Made by a program: the position numbers and the translations under genes | Notes under the pieces: generated by a model | Told to the model about the DNA's origin: nothing | The model's database searches: none | The model's input: only the letters and a program-made list of their open reading frames with translations | Source: Anaerorhabdus sp036636695 | GTDB taxonomy: Bacteria; Bacillota_I; Bacilli_A; Erysipelotrichales; Erysipelotrichaceae | Length of the DNA stretch: 64,000 bases | Assembly: GCF_036636695.1 (NCBI RefSeq) | Contig: NZ_JAVWNW010000002.1 | Strand: one strand, 5' to 3' | Shown here: piece after piece, positions 26,001-33,652 of the stretch | Layout: each line of letters opens with the position of its first letter | How positions within the stretch are numbered: position 1 is the first letter of the stretch

Positions 26001-27517
26001 CGCCAAGTAATATTCTAGATAATTATTCAATTATTACTTCAGTAATTGATAAAGATGGTAATTCAAATATGAATGGTTCAATTACTCCATCGATTAATGA
26101 TATATTTTATGGAGAAGACAATAAAGTTATCAATTATTCGGCTAATTCGGGTTATAAAATTACAGAAATACTTGTAGATGGTGTATCAGTACAAACTACT
26201 AATCCAAGTTTTTATGAATTTGATAATATAATTGAAAATCATACTGTTGTGATAGTTGTTGAAAAGGATTTAGCCCAAACAAAAGATATCAAGTACACAG
26301 TTGAACACACAATTAATGGAACAGTGCAAGAAGTAGATGACGAAACAATTACAGTTTGGGTAAATGAAACTGAAGGAACACCTAATGCAATTAAGGTAAA
26401 AACTTATGTAGGATATAAGGTGGATCAAACTTCATTAGATGCAGTTCCAACAACAGTATCAGAAAATGATGTCATCACAATTAATTATGTAAAAGATGAT
26501 ACACAAACAAAAGAAATTGAATACACAGTTGAACACACAATTAATGGAACAGTGCAAGAAGTAGATGATGAAACAATCACAGTTTGGGTAAATGAAACTG
26601 AAGGAACACCTAATGCAATTAAGGTAAAAACTTATGTAGGATATAAGGTGGATCAAACTTCATTAGATGCAGTTCCAACAACAGTATCAGAAAATGATGT
26701 CATCACAATTAATTATGTAAAAGATGATACACAAACAAAAGAAATTGAATACACAGTTGAACATTGGCAAGAAGGAAACTCAGCAGCTAGTATTACTACA
26801 AAATATCAAGAAACTGTTTGGATTAATGCATTAGATGAATTAGCGGTAACAGCTGAATCAATAAAACCACAAACATTTAGTGGATTTAGTTATAGTGGAA
26901 TTACACCAGCAGTAAAAGCAAATGATCTTGTTAAAGATAATACAGTAATTAAGATTTACTACTCAAAGAATTCAACTCCAGTAAATCCACCTTCAACACC
27001 AATTCCAACACCAGAACCAACACCAGAGGTATTTATTCCAATAGTGCCAAACCCAAATCCAGTAAACCCTCAGCCAGAGGTTGTTCCAGATGACAATACT
27101 CCTGAAGTAGTGCCAACTGCAAAACCAACCACTACTCCTGAAACAATTACGGATGAATCAACACCAGAGGTAGTTGGAAGAAGTTGGGCATTAATAAACT
27201 TAATAGCGTCATTAATAGGAGTGTTACTAACCATTGTTCTTCTATTTGCGAAACATGAAAAAGAAGAAGAAAATGAAGAAAATCAAGAAGTGAAAGATGA
27301 ATTTGAACGCAAGCGTATATACAAAGTAATAGGTGTAATTGTTGCGGTAGTTTCAATCATCGTATTCCTTCTAACAGAAAATATTACTCTTCCAATGAAA
27401 TTAGTTGATAAGTATACATTATTGATGATAGCCTTCGCTTTAGGAAATATTGTTTGTTTCTACTTTGGTAGAAAATGGCATGAAGTCGAAGACGAAGAAG
27501 TTGAAGAACAAAATTAG
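23057..27517 (+). CDS. Large InlB-repeat/MucBP-type cell-surface protein
   Basis: The start at 23057 has GGGAGG 9 bases upstream and begins a clear signal peptide (KLERLLKAVLAFVMAITL, predicted cut after VNA); an in-frame ATG at 22976 would bury it. The product is 1486 residues. It contains several InlB/Listeria-Bacteroides repeats (GYSFAGW, GYNFGGW, GYIFGGWYT, each ending near LYAKW), MucBP-like modules (YKVNYVDENNATIAES) and near its C-terminus two almost identical 76-residue repeats plus a divergent third. A Pro/Thr-rich wall-spanning stretch follows (about 1315-1375). There is no LPXTG; instead three membrane helices (starting WALINLIASLIG, YKVIGVIVAVV and LLMIAFALGN) anchor it. The likely role is adhesion to mucin or host glycans. 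Its base composition is even richer in A/T than that of its neighbours. Confidence 0.88.
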   Translation: MMKSKLERLLKAVLAFVMAITLTSGFQGVNAEEGENPIIPSEDNSEIYYNVNFIYFENNIEVNLEQQVKAGEDAIAPIVDVREGYSFAGWDKDIKNITQDITITALYTKLEKYTITVNYLFSDGSLASEPYIYENSLNTPFSERITSPIVDGFVADKLFVDVNIDGSSNFVENVIYSGSNKKYTVRHLQEKIDGTGYDLIGSEDINGTVGLSTLAKAKDYEGFIAQPVNNYKLPSNEDTIIDIKYDRLSYVITFDTKGGTYIDPVTYKYGEAVATPINPTKFGYNFGGWSNLPITMPASDLTVTVNEWTQKDSASYSVVYWQQKVTLDGYDYVESYSNTGVVGTTINYQANTYEGFTLNTGKSSEQIKITNDGKAVKNVYYDRNVYTINFYLKSNGRWQENKDMRITAVFGADVSEKWLLNNKNYLWATGPNSIISYTLVMNMPSKSFDVYGKLKEGTGQVIYYGEKLNYVNETDRYYELSRLSNISFGYLTEEDKMPITGFTFDSWQKYPNNNGIAWLKYSRNTYRIDYRNVKNVESSNLKYEASMKNVNKQVTSQNIPDGIDNDYIFDGWYYSSDFAESTKVNWNENMPAKNLILYAKWKAPIYEVTFETNSSTVLDSLKVEKNTSISQMPENPQKDGYIFGGWYTNANLTNKYVEGQLIISNIKLYAKWISTEAKYTYKVNYVDENNATIAESDIFEGKANNIITVFTKAINGYLPITSHQVVNLNMNNKELTFVYKKVNEITYTINYVYIDENGKETNIIEPIKINSVNRAIVAICKSFQGYVIKSPSATVITYQNPTYKFIYEKINKVSYKVNHIKNTANGIQEIETETLYGNVGETVFGIPKTYAGYKAITSVQNLKGVVKSNGELSININYNLILSLKYYSDDNKNSTFIPNINDNNQYFEGNKVVVAGDNTHKLDGTLNYVLQGWTTKDVVNNSENLVNKLSELINIKNSEYFVSFGDTLTFENNDIELYAVWAPSNILDNYSIITSVIDKDGNSNMNGSITPSINDIFYGEDNKVINYSANSGYKITEILVDGVSVQTTNPSFYEFDNIIENHTVVIVVEKDLAQTKDIKYTVEHTINGTVQEVDDETITVWVNETEGTPNAIKVKTYVGYKVDQTSLDAVPTTVSENDVITINYVKDDTQTKEIEYTVEHTINGTVQEVDDETITVWVNETEGTPNAIKVKTYVGYKVDQTSLDAVPTTVSENDVITINYVKDDTQTKEIEYTVEHWQEGNSAASITTKYQETVWINALDELAVTAESIKPQTFSGFSYSGITPAVKANDLVKDNTVIKIYYSKNSTPVNPPSTPIPTPEPTPEVFIPIVPNPNPVNPQPEVVPDDNTPEVVPTAKPTTTPETITDESTPEVVGRSWALINLIASLIGVLLTIVLLFAKHEKEEENEENQEVKDEFERKRIYKVIGVIVAVVSIIVFLLTENITLPMKLVDKYTLLMIAFALGNIVCFYFGRKWHEVEDEEVEEQN
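26282..26737 (+). repeat. Two tandem 228-bp near-identical coding repeats
   Basis: Copies at 26282-26509 and 26510-26737 each encode 76 residues starting KDIKYTVEH or KEIEYTVEH. They differ at only a handful of bases, clustered at the 5' end and near GAYGAAACAAT. A third, diverged copy starts at 26738. The near-identity indicates recent duplication or gene conversion. Confidence 0.93.
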
Positions 27518-27544
27518 ATATTTAGCAAAATAATGGTGATTTAT

Positions 27545-27579
27545 GTAAATGTGAAGAGTTAATTACTCTTCACATTTAC
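27545..27579 (+). terminator. Long perfect hairpin after the surface-protein gene
   Basis: GTAAATGTGAAGAGT and ACTCTTCACATTTAC are perfect 15-base arms around TAATT. The T tract is short, so termination could be factor-assisted or the hairpin may act as an mRNA stabiliser. Confidence 0.7.
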
Positions 27580-27663
27580 TATTATATTAATCATTTAATG
27601 ATTTTAGACAAAATACTAAAAAGTTTAAATAAATTTATTATAAGAAAAATATAGGAGGGAGAC

Positions 27664-28515
27664 ATGATTTTTACAAAAGAAGAGTTAAGAATATTTATCA
27701 CAGAACAGAATCGGATTTTTGATATTGTTCGATTAGTAGATGTTTCAATGACTAGACAATACACGATTGACAATAATGGGGAATTTATTGAGGCTCCCTA
27801 TGAATGCTATAATGTGTGGAATAAAAAGAAAAGATGTGATTGTTGTATTTCATCTAAAGTGCTTTTGTCAAAAAAACAATTCACAAAATTTGAATTTATT
27901 GGTGATGATATTTACTTTGTAATTGCTTTGTATGTAGAAGTAGAAGGAAATGAATATTCAGTTGAGTTGGTAGCTAAGTTTACAGATGAGACTCTCTTTG
28001 CTGCATACGGAAAGGAAGAATTTGCCCGTACGATTCAGTCGTATAACAATAAGATATATAAAGATTCATTGACCAATGCATATAATCGTAGATATTTTGA
28101 AGAACAATTGAAACAATTACGAGGTATAAATGCAATTGTTGTTTTAGACCTAGATGATTTTAAAAAAATTAATGATACATATGGTCACATTGCGGGAGAT
28201 GAAGTTTTAAAAGAAGTGGTAAAAGTTTGTGATAATAACATACGTTCAGTAGATGTAATAGTTAGGTGGGGTGGAGATGAGTTTGTCTTATTATTCTTAG
28301 AAATCCCAGAAAAAATTGTTCAAAATAAATTAGAAATAATTCGCAAATCAATCAATGATATTTATTTTGATAAGTATCAAAACTTAAAAATTCTTGTAAG
28401 TATGGGTTGTGTAGTAACAGAACATGCAACTAATTTTTTTGAAGAGGCTGATCAAGCACTCTATGAAGGTAAGAAGAAGGGTAATTCGATTGTAATTAGG
28501 AAAGTTGACTCATGA
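27664..28515 (+). CDS. Diguanylate cyclase with cysteine-containing N-terminal sensor
   Basis: A 283-residue soluble protein. The C-terminal half is a GGDEF domain with the intact catalytic signature RWGGDEF (GGDEF at 203-207), the DLDDFKKINDTYGH metal and nucleotide block and YEGKKKGNS, so c-di-GMP synthesis is expected. No RxxD inhibitory site is evident before the GGDEF motif. The N-terminal 120 residues look like a PAS-type sensor and hold a cysteine group, Cys48, Cys58, Cys60 and Cys61, which could bind a metal or sense redox state. GGAGGG precedes the ATG. The gene lies downstream of the surface-protein gene, suggesting local control of attachment; that link is inference. Confidence 0.9.
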   Translation: MIFTKEELRIFITEQNRIFDIVRLVDVSMTRQYTIDNNGEFIEAPYECYNVWNKKKRCDCCISSKVLLSKKQFTKFEFIGDDIYFVIALYVEVEGNEYSVELVAKFTDETLFAAYGKEEFARTIQSYNNKIYKDSLTNAYNRRYFEEQLKQLRGINAIVVLDLDDFKKINDTYGHIAGDEVLKEVVKVCDNNIRSVDVIVRWGGDEFVLLFLEIPEKIVQNKLEIIRKSINDIYFDKYQNLKILVSMGCVVTEHATNFFEEADQALYEGKKKGNSIVIRKVDS

Positions 28516-28622
28516 AGTTAAATCTATTGGAACTATATTTATTGAGAATGAACTAAGTAGAGAATCAATTATATTAAATTGAAGGAGTAAGAGAGATTAG
28601 AAAATATATTTACTTTTATGAT

Positions 28623-28884
28623 TTAAACTTAATTATCTCACTGAGATATAGAGTTTAATTGAAAATAAGTCTATTACTTGGATAAGGGCAATAGATTTAT
28701 TGAAAGCGTATAGTGTGTTCTAAAAGTTATTTTCTATAGAATAAGTGATTTAAGCAGATATGATAGAGATTATCGAATAATTCTCTTTTGATGGATGCGG
28801 AGATTCATGTGGTAAAAAAATCCTCAGTCAACTATTCTACACATCTAAATCTTAAGAGAGAGAAAAAATTCTCTCTCTTTTTTA
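28623..28884 (+). ncRNA. Candidate structured non-coding RNA ending in a terminator
   Basis: Four hairpins line up. Nested arms TTAAACT/AGTTTAA and TATCTCA/TGAGATA lie at 28623-28658. AATAAGTCTATT pairs with AATAGATTTATT (one G-U pair) around a 14-base loop at 28664-28701. AGAGATTAT pairs with ATAATTCTCT at 28765-28786. An intrinsic terminator, AAGAGAGAGAA with TTCTCTCTCTT plus a T run, is at 28854-28884. It matches none of tmRNA, RNase P, SRP RNA or a riboswitch class I can recognise. It could be a long 3' UTR of the cyclase gene. Confidence 0.35.
28854..28884 (+). terminator. Rho-independent terminator in the intergenic region
   Basis: AAGAGAGAGAA pairs with TTCTCTCTCTT around AAAA, followed by TTTTT. 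It ends either the cyclase mRNA or a separate small RNA. Confidence 0.85.
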
Positions 28885-29044
28885 AAGAACTCATGTGTAT
28901 GCATTGTGGCTATAACGGGTACTAAAGCGGTAATTAAATTTAAATAAAAAACTTAATAATACTAAAAATCACTGAATTGTTTGAAGTGAGATAGATTTAC
29001 TTATCTTACGACAATATAGTAATTAATTTTGAAATGCATCTTAC

Positions 29045-29107
29045 TTGACGGTGACAAACTATCAGCATTATAATTTCAATATATACTGTAACTATTGTGA
29101 TTACAGT
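29045..29107 (+). promoter_or_regulatory. Promoter and dyad operator of the RclA-like gene
   Basis: TTGACG (29045-29050) and TATAAT (29069-29074) with an 18-base spacer. The inverted repeat ACTGTAA-N9-TTACAGT at 29085-29107 covers the early transcribed region. The Rrf2 regulator encoded two genes on is the natural candidate to bind it. Confidence 0.75.
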
Positions 29108-29130
29108 TTAAGAAGAATAGAGGGACTATT

Positions 29131-30489
29131 ATGAAAAATGCAAATTATGATGCGGTTATTATTGGTTTTGGCAAAGGTGGCAAAACACTAGCAGGGAATT
29201 TAGCTAAGGCAGGAAAGCAAGTAGCTTTAATTGAAAAGGATAAAGGAATGTATGGAGGAACATGTATAAATGTGGGGTGCATCCCTTCAAAATCTTTAAT
29301 TCATAGTGCTTCTCAAATACATAATTCTATTGAATTTAAAGATAGTTTAATAGAATATAAAAATGCTGTCGAAGAAAAAAGAGAATTAACGGTAATGCTG
29401 CGTAAGAAGAATTATGACAAATTAGCATCACTTCCAAATGTAACAATCTATGATGGTTTAGCTAGATTTATAGGCCCTTTAGAGATTGAAGTAATTATGA
29501 ATGAAGAAACAGTAAAGCTTACAGGTAAGCAAATATTTATTAATACTGGATCAATTTCTAGAGTTCCAGTAATTGAAGGAATTGATAAAGTAAAAGGTGT
29601 CTATACGAGTTCTGAGTTAATGGACCTAGATACATTGCCAAATAAGTTAACAATCATTGGTGGAGGATATATAGGATTAGAATTTGCGTCATTATATAGT
29701 CGTTTTGGTAGTAAAGTTACCGTAATTCAAGATGGACCAAACTTCTTACCAAAAGAAGATGAAGATATTGCTATGGAAATCAAATCAATTCTTGAAAATC
29801 AAGGTATTCAATTTTTCTTGAATGCAAAAATTCAAAAGCTAATTGATGGACCGACAGTTGTGTTTGAAAAAGATAGTGTAATTCACGAATTGGAAAGTGA
29901 TGCTGTGCTAGTTGCAACAGGTCGCATACCCAATACAAATGATTTGAATTGTGAAGCAGCGGGAGTGGAACTAACATCAAGAGGAGCTATCAAAGTAGAT
30001 GAACAGTTAAAAACTACGGCTGAAAATATTTGGGCTATGGGAGATGTAACAGGTGGAGCTCAACATACATATATTTCATTAGATGACTCACGAATCGTAT
30101 GGGGACAACTATCAAATACACAAACTCATACTACTGCAGCTAGGAATAATATTCCCTACAGTGTATTCATTGCAACACCCTATTCACGTGTTGGAATGAA
30201 TGAAAAAGAAGCTCGTGATGCCGGTTTAAATATTAAGGTTGCTAAACTCCCAGTGGCTGCAATTCCTAAAGCACAAGTTTTGAAAGCACCGGCAGGTTTA
30301 TTAAAGGCAATCATTAATGCAGATACAAATAAGATTCTAGGCATAATGTTGCTAGGAGAAGAATCCTATGAAACAATTAATATAGTTAAACTTGCAATGG
30401 ACTTAGATGCTGATTACACAATATTAAGGGATCAAATATTCACACATCCTACAATGAGTGAGGCACTTAATGATCTCTTCTCAATATAA
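29131..30489 (+). CDS. rclA: RclA/Har-like FAD-dependent disulfide oxidoreductase (probable hypothiocyanous acid reductase)
   Basis: A 452-residue flavoprotein disulfide reductase. The N-terminal FAD motif IIGFGKGGKTLAGNLAKAGK, the redox-active GGTCINVGCIPSKS (Cys45 and Cys50), the NAD(P)H motif IIGGGYIGLEFAS, the second FAD motif NIWAMGDVTGG and the C-terminal FTHPTMSEALND (His439, Glu444) are intact. The lineup with E. coli RclA is strikingly close across the whole length, including FGKxGKTLA and YISLDD. RclA and pneumococcal Har reduce hypothiocyanous acid made by host lactoperoxidase. The gene is followed by an Rrf2 regulator gene 39 bases away, which supports a redox-stress role. Confidence 0.88.
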   Translation: MKNANYDAVIIGFGKGGKTLAGNLAKAGKQVALIEKDKGMYGGTCINVGCIPSKSLIHSASQIHNSIEFKDSLIEYKNAVEEKRELTVMLRKKNYDKLASLPNVTIYDGLARFIGPLEIEVIMNEETVKLTGKQIFINTGSISRVPVIEGIDKVKGVYTSSELMDLDTLPNKLTIIGGGYIGLEFASLYSRFGSKVTVIQDGPNFLPKEDEDIAMEIKSILENQGIQFFLNAKIQKLIDGPTVVFEKDSVIHELESDAVLVATGRIPNTNDLNCEAAGVELTSRGAIKVDEQLKTTAENIWAMGDVTGGAQHTYISLDDSRIVWGQLSNTQTHTTAARNNIPYSVFIATPYSRVGMNEKEARDAGLNIKVAKLPVAAIPKAQVLKAPAGLLKAIINADTNKILGIMLLGEESYETINIVKLAMDLDADYTILRDQIFTHPTMSEALNDLFSI

Positions 30490-30528
30490 CTAATTTTAGT
30501 GTGAAAATGAACATAGAGAGGTGTAAAA

Positions 30529-30939
30529 ATGAATAGTGATTTAGTTGTTGGAATCCATGCAATGGTTTTTCTTCATCATAAAAAAGGAACAATATCAAGT
30601 GAAAGCTTAGCGGATAATATATGTACGAATCCAGCACGTGTACGGCGAGTAATGGCAAAACTAAAAAAAGCAGGAATTATAGAAACTCGTGAAGGCAGAA
30701 CAGATGGTGGATATTATTGTAAAGAGAACAGAGTGACTTTGGGAGATATTGGCAAAGCACTAGAAGTAAATTTTTCAGATTTCTCATGGCATAGTGGTGA
30801 TAGTGAAAAATCATGCCTAATCTCATCGGGAATGGCAGGTTATATGGATAATCTTCGTAATGAAATTAATAAAAAATGTATGGATTACTTAGAAAGTATT
30901 ATGATTGAAGATGTAGAAAAAAATTTAATAAATAAATAG
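30529..30939 (+). CDS. Rrf2-family redox-type transcriptional regulator
   Basis: A 136-residue winged-helix regulator of the Rrf2 family: the recognition region LADNICTNPARVRRVMAKLKKAGIIETREG and the wing DGGYY are characteristic. The IscR/NsrR type three-Cys iron-sulfur cluster spacing is not evident, but Cys residues at about 33, 64, 89 and 121 could act as thiol switches. It follows the RclA-like oxidoreductase in the same direction, and the ACTGTAA/TTACAGT dyad upstream of that gene is its probable target. The inferred role is derepression of the reductase under hypohalous or electrophile stress. Confidence 0.88.
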   Translation: MNSDLVVGIHAMVFLHHKKGTISSESLADNICTNPARVRRVMAKLKKAGIIETREGRTDGGYYCKENRVTLGDIGKALEVNFSDFSWHSGDSEKSCLISSGMAGYMDNLRNEINKKCMDYLESIMIEDVEKNLINK

Positions 30940-30945
30940 AGATTA

Positions 30946-30978
30946 AGACAAGGGTGCTTTTGCAACTTGTCTATTTTT
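30946..30978 (+). terminator. Rho-independent terminator of the rclA-rrf2 unit
   Basis: AGACAAG pairs with CTTGTCT around a 13-base loop, followed by ATTTTTATTT. Confidence 0.75.
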
Positions 30979-31090
30979 ATTTAACCATTTGATAATATGC
31001 TATATATTTGTAGAGATATATGACAAATGATTGAAGTGAAAAGGATTCGATAGATAACTTTAATTTCATGAAAATGAAAATTTTCTTTTG

Positions 31091-31099
31091 TGTTATAAT
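31091..31099 (+). promoter_or_regulatory. Extended -10 promoter placed 6 bases before the kinase ATG
   Basis: TGTTATAAT (TG-N-TATAAT) ends at 31099 and the ATG is at 31106, where transcription would be expected to begin. There is no Shine-Dalgarno sequence before the ATG. Confidence 0.55.
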
Positions 31100-31105
31100 C
31101 AAATC

Positions 31106-32773
31106 ATGAATAATAAAAATCGTTTCCAAGAAAAATTAAGAAAACAAATTCTGAAGATTACCTTTATTATTGTTTTTGTTGCGCTTGTAATATTTTATGT
31201 TTCTGCAGCGTTATATGATGGTTTTAATAGTAAACGCAAACTCTCATTAAGCAATGAATTAATACAGGAACAATTTATGGGAATGATATACCAATGTGAT
31301 CGTAGTTTTTTAGAAATGTCACAAAATAAAGATATACTTAATTTTTTCACGAGTAAAAATAAAGAATCTGCAGTTTATCAAGAATTATATACTGTAAATC
31401 AAAATACAAATCTAAAATATAACTTAGTCTTATTCAATCATGAAGGTGAAATGATTTTTACAAGCTTTAAAGGTATTGAGTTTGATGCGGTGAATAAAAG
31501 TTATCAAAAACTAGTGATTAGAGATTGTAATGCTAGTAAAGAAAGTATAGTTTTAAGTTATAATGCAACAATACAAGGTTCAGCTAATGAATTCACAGTT
31601 ATTGCAGATAAAATAGACGAAGTGGGTTATGCTCTGTATTATGTTAAAGATGTAGATTTATTAGGAGCAATTGAAAGAAAACCAGCAGATCATTTCATGA
31701 TTATAGACAGTCATAATCAAGTGTTGGTGGCAAGTGACTCTCAATTAATATCTAAAATGAATCGTAGTGCAATTGATTTATCAGAAAATGAAATCAAAAT
31801 TAATAATCTATTTTACTCGAAACAAAGTATAGAAATCTATCCGGGTATTGAATTAGTGAGTTTCTTATATAAAGATTCAATTATTAATAATAAAAGTCTA
31901 ATTCTTATCATGATTCTCGTTGCAGCATTTCTAGCGGTTGTCCTAAATTATTATTCTAGAAGAATATCGGCAAATACTTCGAATTCCTTAAATATTCTTT
32001 TAGATGAAATGGATAAAATTAAAAAAGGTAATTTAGAGGAGTTAAACGTCCATACAAATGATGAATTTGAAATCATTGCGGAAGAAACAAATGAGATGAT
32101 TCGTGAGATTAAACAGTTGGGAAAACGCAATGAACAATTGGTTGATTTGAGAAGACAAATTGAAATCAAACAATTAGAATCGCAATTTAATCCGCATTTT
32201 TTATACAATACACTTGAAACAATTCGTTATACGATGCTTATGGATCAACAAGCTGCAAGTGATTTAATACTTAAGCTAACCAAAATACTTCGTTATAGTA
32301 TCTCAGATAGTTCTGATAAAGTGACATTCATTGAGGATTTGGAATATATTCAAAGTTTCTTAGAAATTATGAAATTTCGTTTTCAAGAACGTTTTGAATA
32401 CTTGGTTAAAATTGATGAGAAATGTTATCATCGTGTTATTCCTAAACTCATCGTCCAACCTTTAATTGAAAATAGTATTCGACACAATTATAAAGATAAG
32501 AAAAACTTAACAGTATGGTTAACAGCTGATATTGAAGATAATTTAATGATTATAGAGGTCGAAGACAATGGTGATGGCATGAGTGAGGAAGAATTACTAG
32601 AAATAAGAAAAGTCATAGCGATTGATGGTAAAATGACGGGGAATCATATAGGACTTTCAAATGTTGCGAAAAGACTATATTTACTATATGGTAATAAAAC
32701 GAGGATAGAAATTTCCTCAAGAAAAGGAATAGGTACAAAAGTTAGTATTATAATTGAGTTAGGGGATGAATAA
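31106..32773 (+). CDS. Sensor histidine kinase, YesM/LytS type
   Basis: Start set at 31106 (MNNKNRFQEK); an ATG 18 bases upstream overlaps the -10 box. The product is 555 residues. An N-terminal helix (about 15-35), an extracellular sensor to about 255, a second helix (ILIMILVAAFLAVVLNYY), a HAMP linker and then the His_kinase domain with SQFNPHFLYNTLETIRY (phospho-His364) are seen. The ATPase blocks NSIRHN, EVEDNGDGMS and GNHIGLSNVAKRL follow. It forms a two-component pair with the response regulator encoded 2 bases downstream. The next transcription unit, a solute importer, is the likely regulated target, with the sensor reading the solute outside the cell. Confidence 0.92.
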   Translation: MNNKNRFQEKLRKQILKITFIIVFVALVIFYVSAALYDGFNSKRKLSLSNELIQEQFMGMIYQCDRSFLEMSQNKDILNFFTSKNKESAVYQELYTVNQNTNLKYNLVLFNHEGEMIFTSFKGIEFDAVNKSYQKLVIRDCNASKESIVLSYNATIQGSANEFTVIADKIDEVGYALYYVKDVDLLGAIERKPADHFMIIDSHNQVLVASDSQLISKMNRSAIDLSENEIKINNLFYSKQSIEIYPGIELVSFLYKDSIINNKSLILIMILVAAFLAVVLNYYSRRISANTSNSLNILLDEMDKIKKGNLEELNVHTNDEFEIIAEETNEMIREIKQLGKRNEQLVDLRRQIEIKQLESQFNPHFLYNTLETIRYTMLMDQQAASDLILKLTKILRYSISDSSDKVTFIEDLEYIQSFLEIMKFRFQERFEYLVKIDEKCYHRVIPKLIVQPLIENSIRHNYKDKKNLTVWLTADIEDNLMIIEVEDNGDGMSEEELLEIRKVIAIDGKMTGNHIGLSNVAKRLYLLYGNKTRIEISSRKGIGTKVSIIIELGDE

Positions 32774-32775
32774 TT

Positions 32776-33555
32776 ATGTACAAAGTGTTTATTGCAGAAG
32801 ATGAAGCACTTATTCGTAAAGGCTTAATTTACTCAATTAAGTGGGATGAATTAAACTGTAATGTTGTTGCGGAGGCTGGTGATGGCAAAGAAGGTGTTGA
32901 AAAAATAAGAGAATTTAGACCTGATATTGTCATTGCGGATATTAATATGCCGATTCTTAATGGAATTGATATGATTAAAGAAACAGTTGAAGAAATAGCA
33001 TATAGTGCAATTATTATCTCTGGTTATAATGAGTTTGATTATGCGAAACAAGCAATAAAGTATGGGGTAAGCGAATACTTGTTGAAACCAGTTGATCATA
33101 ATGAATTAATTGAAGCAATTTACCGTGCCATTCAACAAATTGATATGAAAAGATCATATCAAGCACAAATGTCTAAAAAAGATAGTGTAATTCAAAATAA
33201 AGTAATTGATAATGAGCAACTTCAAGTAACAAACAAATCCGTGGTAGTTGCGCGGATGATTGAGTATATTAAGGAAAATTATATGAATAAAATTGTCATG
33301 TTTGACTTAGTAGAAGAATTAGAATGTAGTGCTACATTATTAAATAATAAGTTTAAGAATGAGACGGGTACAACATTTAATGATTTCTTAAATCGTTATC
33401 GTATTTTAAAAGCAGTAGAGTTAATAAAAGAGAAAAAATATCCACTTTATAAGATTGCGGAAGATACAGGTTTCAAGAATTATAAATATTTTAATATTGT
33501 TTTTAACAAATATATTGGATGTTCAGCTAAAGACTTTGAACAGGCTTCTTTATAA
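32776..33555 (+). CDS. Response regulator with AraC-type HTH (YesN type)
   Basis: A 259-residue regulator. The receiver domain (1-120) has the acidic pocket AEDE, the phospho-acceptor Asp55 in IADINMP, the conserved Ser in IIISGY and Lys in YLLKPVDH. The C-terminal AraC HTH (about 155-258) includes FKNYKYFNIVFNKYIGCS. It is shorter than many YesN proteins because the linker is brief. The gene starts 2 bases after the kinase stop, so the pair is co-translated. It presumably activates the AfuABC-like operon that begins 98 bases further on. Confidence 0.92.
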   Translation: MYKVFIAEDEALIRKGLIYSIKWDELNCNVVAEAGDGKEGVEKIREFRPDIVIADINMPILNGIDMIKETVEEIAYSAIIISGYNEFDYAKQAIKYGVSEYLLKPVDHNELIEAIYRAIQQIDMKRSYQAQMSKKDSVIQNKVIDNEQLQVTNKSVVVARMIEYIKENYMNKIVMFDLVEELECSATLLNNKFKNETGTTFNDFLNRYRILKAVELIKEKKYPLYKIAEDTGFKNYKYFNIVFNKYIGCSAKDFEQASL

Positions 33556-33570
33556 GAAACCTGTTTTTTT
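33540..33570 (+). terminator. Rho-independent terminator of the two-component operon
   Basis: ACAGG-C-TTCTT pairs with AAGAA-A-CCTGT around TAT, followed by seven T; it overlaps the stop codon of the response-regulator gene. Confidence 0.85.
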
Positions 33571-33597
33571 ACGGACAAATGTGTAGGATTTTGGTAT

Positions 33598-33625
33598 ATG
33601 AAAGCGTTTCCATACTTTTTATAAT
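33598..33625 (+). promoter_or_regulatory. cre-like site overlapping the promoter of the AfuABC-like operon
   Basis: ATGAAAGCGTTTCCAT (33598-33613) fits the CcpA cre consensus WTGNNARCGNWWWCAW with one mismatch. It overlaps the -35 region of a promoter whose -10 is TATAAT at 33620-33625. The -35 itself is poor, as expected where a response regulator activates. Confidence 0.65.
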
Positions 33626-33652
33626 TAGGATAAAGAAACAAGGAGGGAATCT

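Larger units (their letters stand above)
28516..29130. other. 615-bp intergenic region
   Basis: No intact coding sequence was found in any frame. It holds the hairpin cluster described at 28623-28884 and, at its right end, the promoter and dyad of the RclA-like gene (29045-29107). Between 28885 and 29040 nothing recognisable is seen. Confidence 0.6.
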
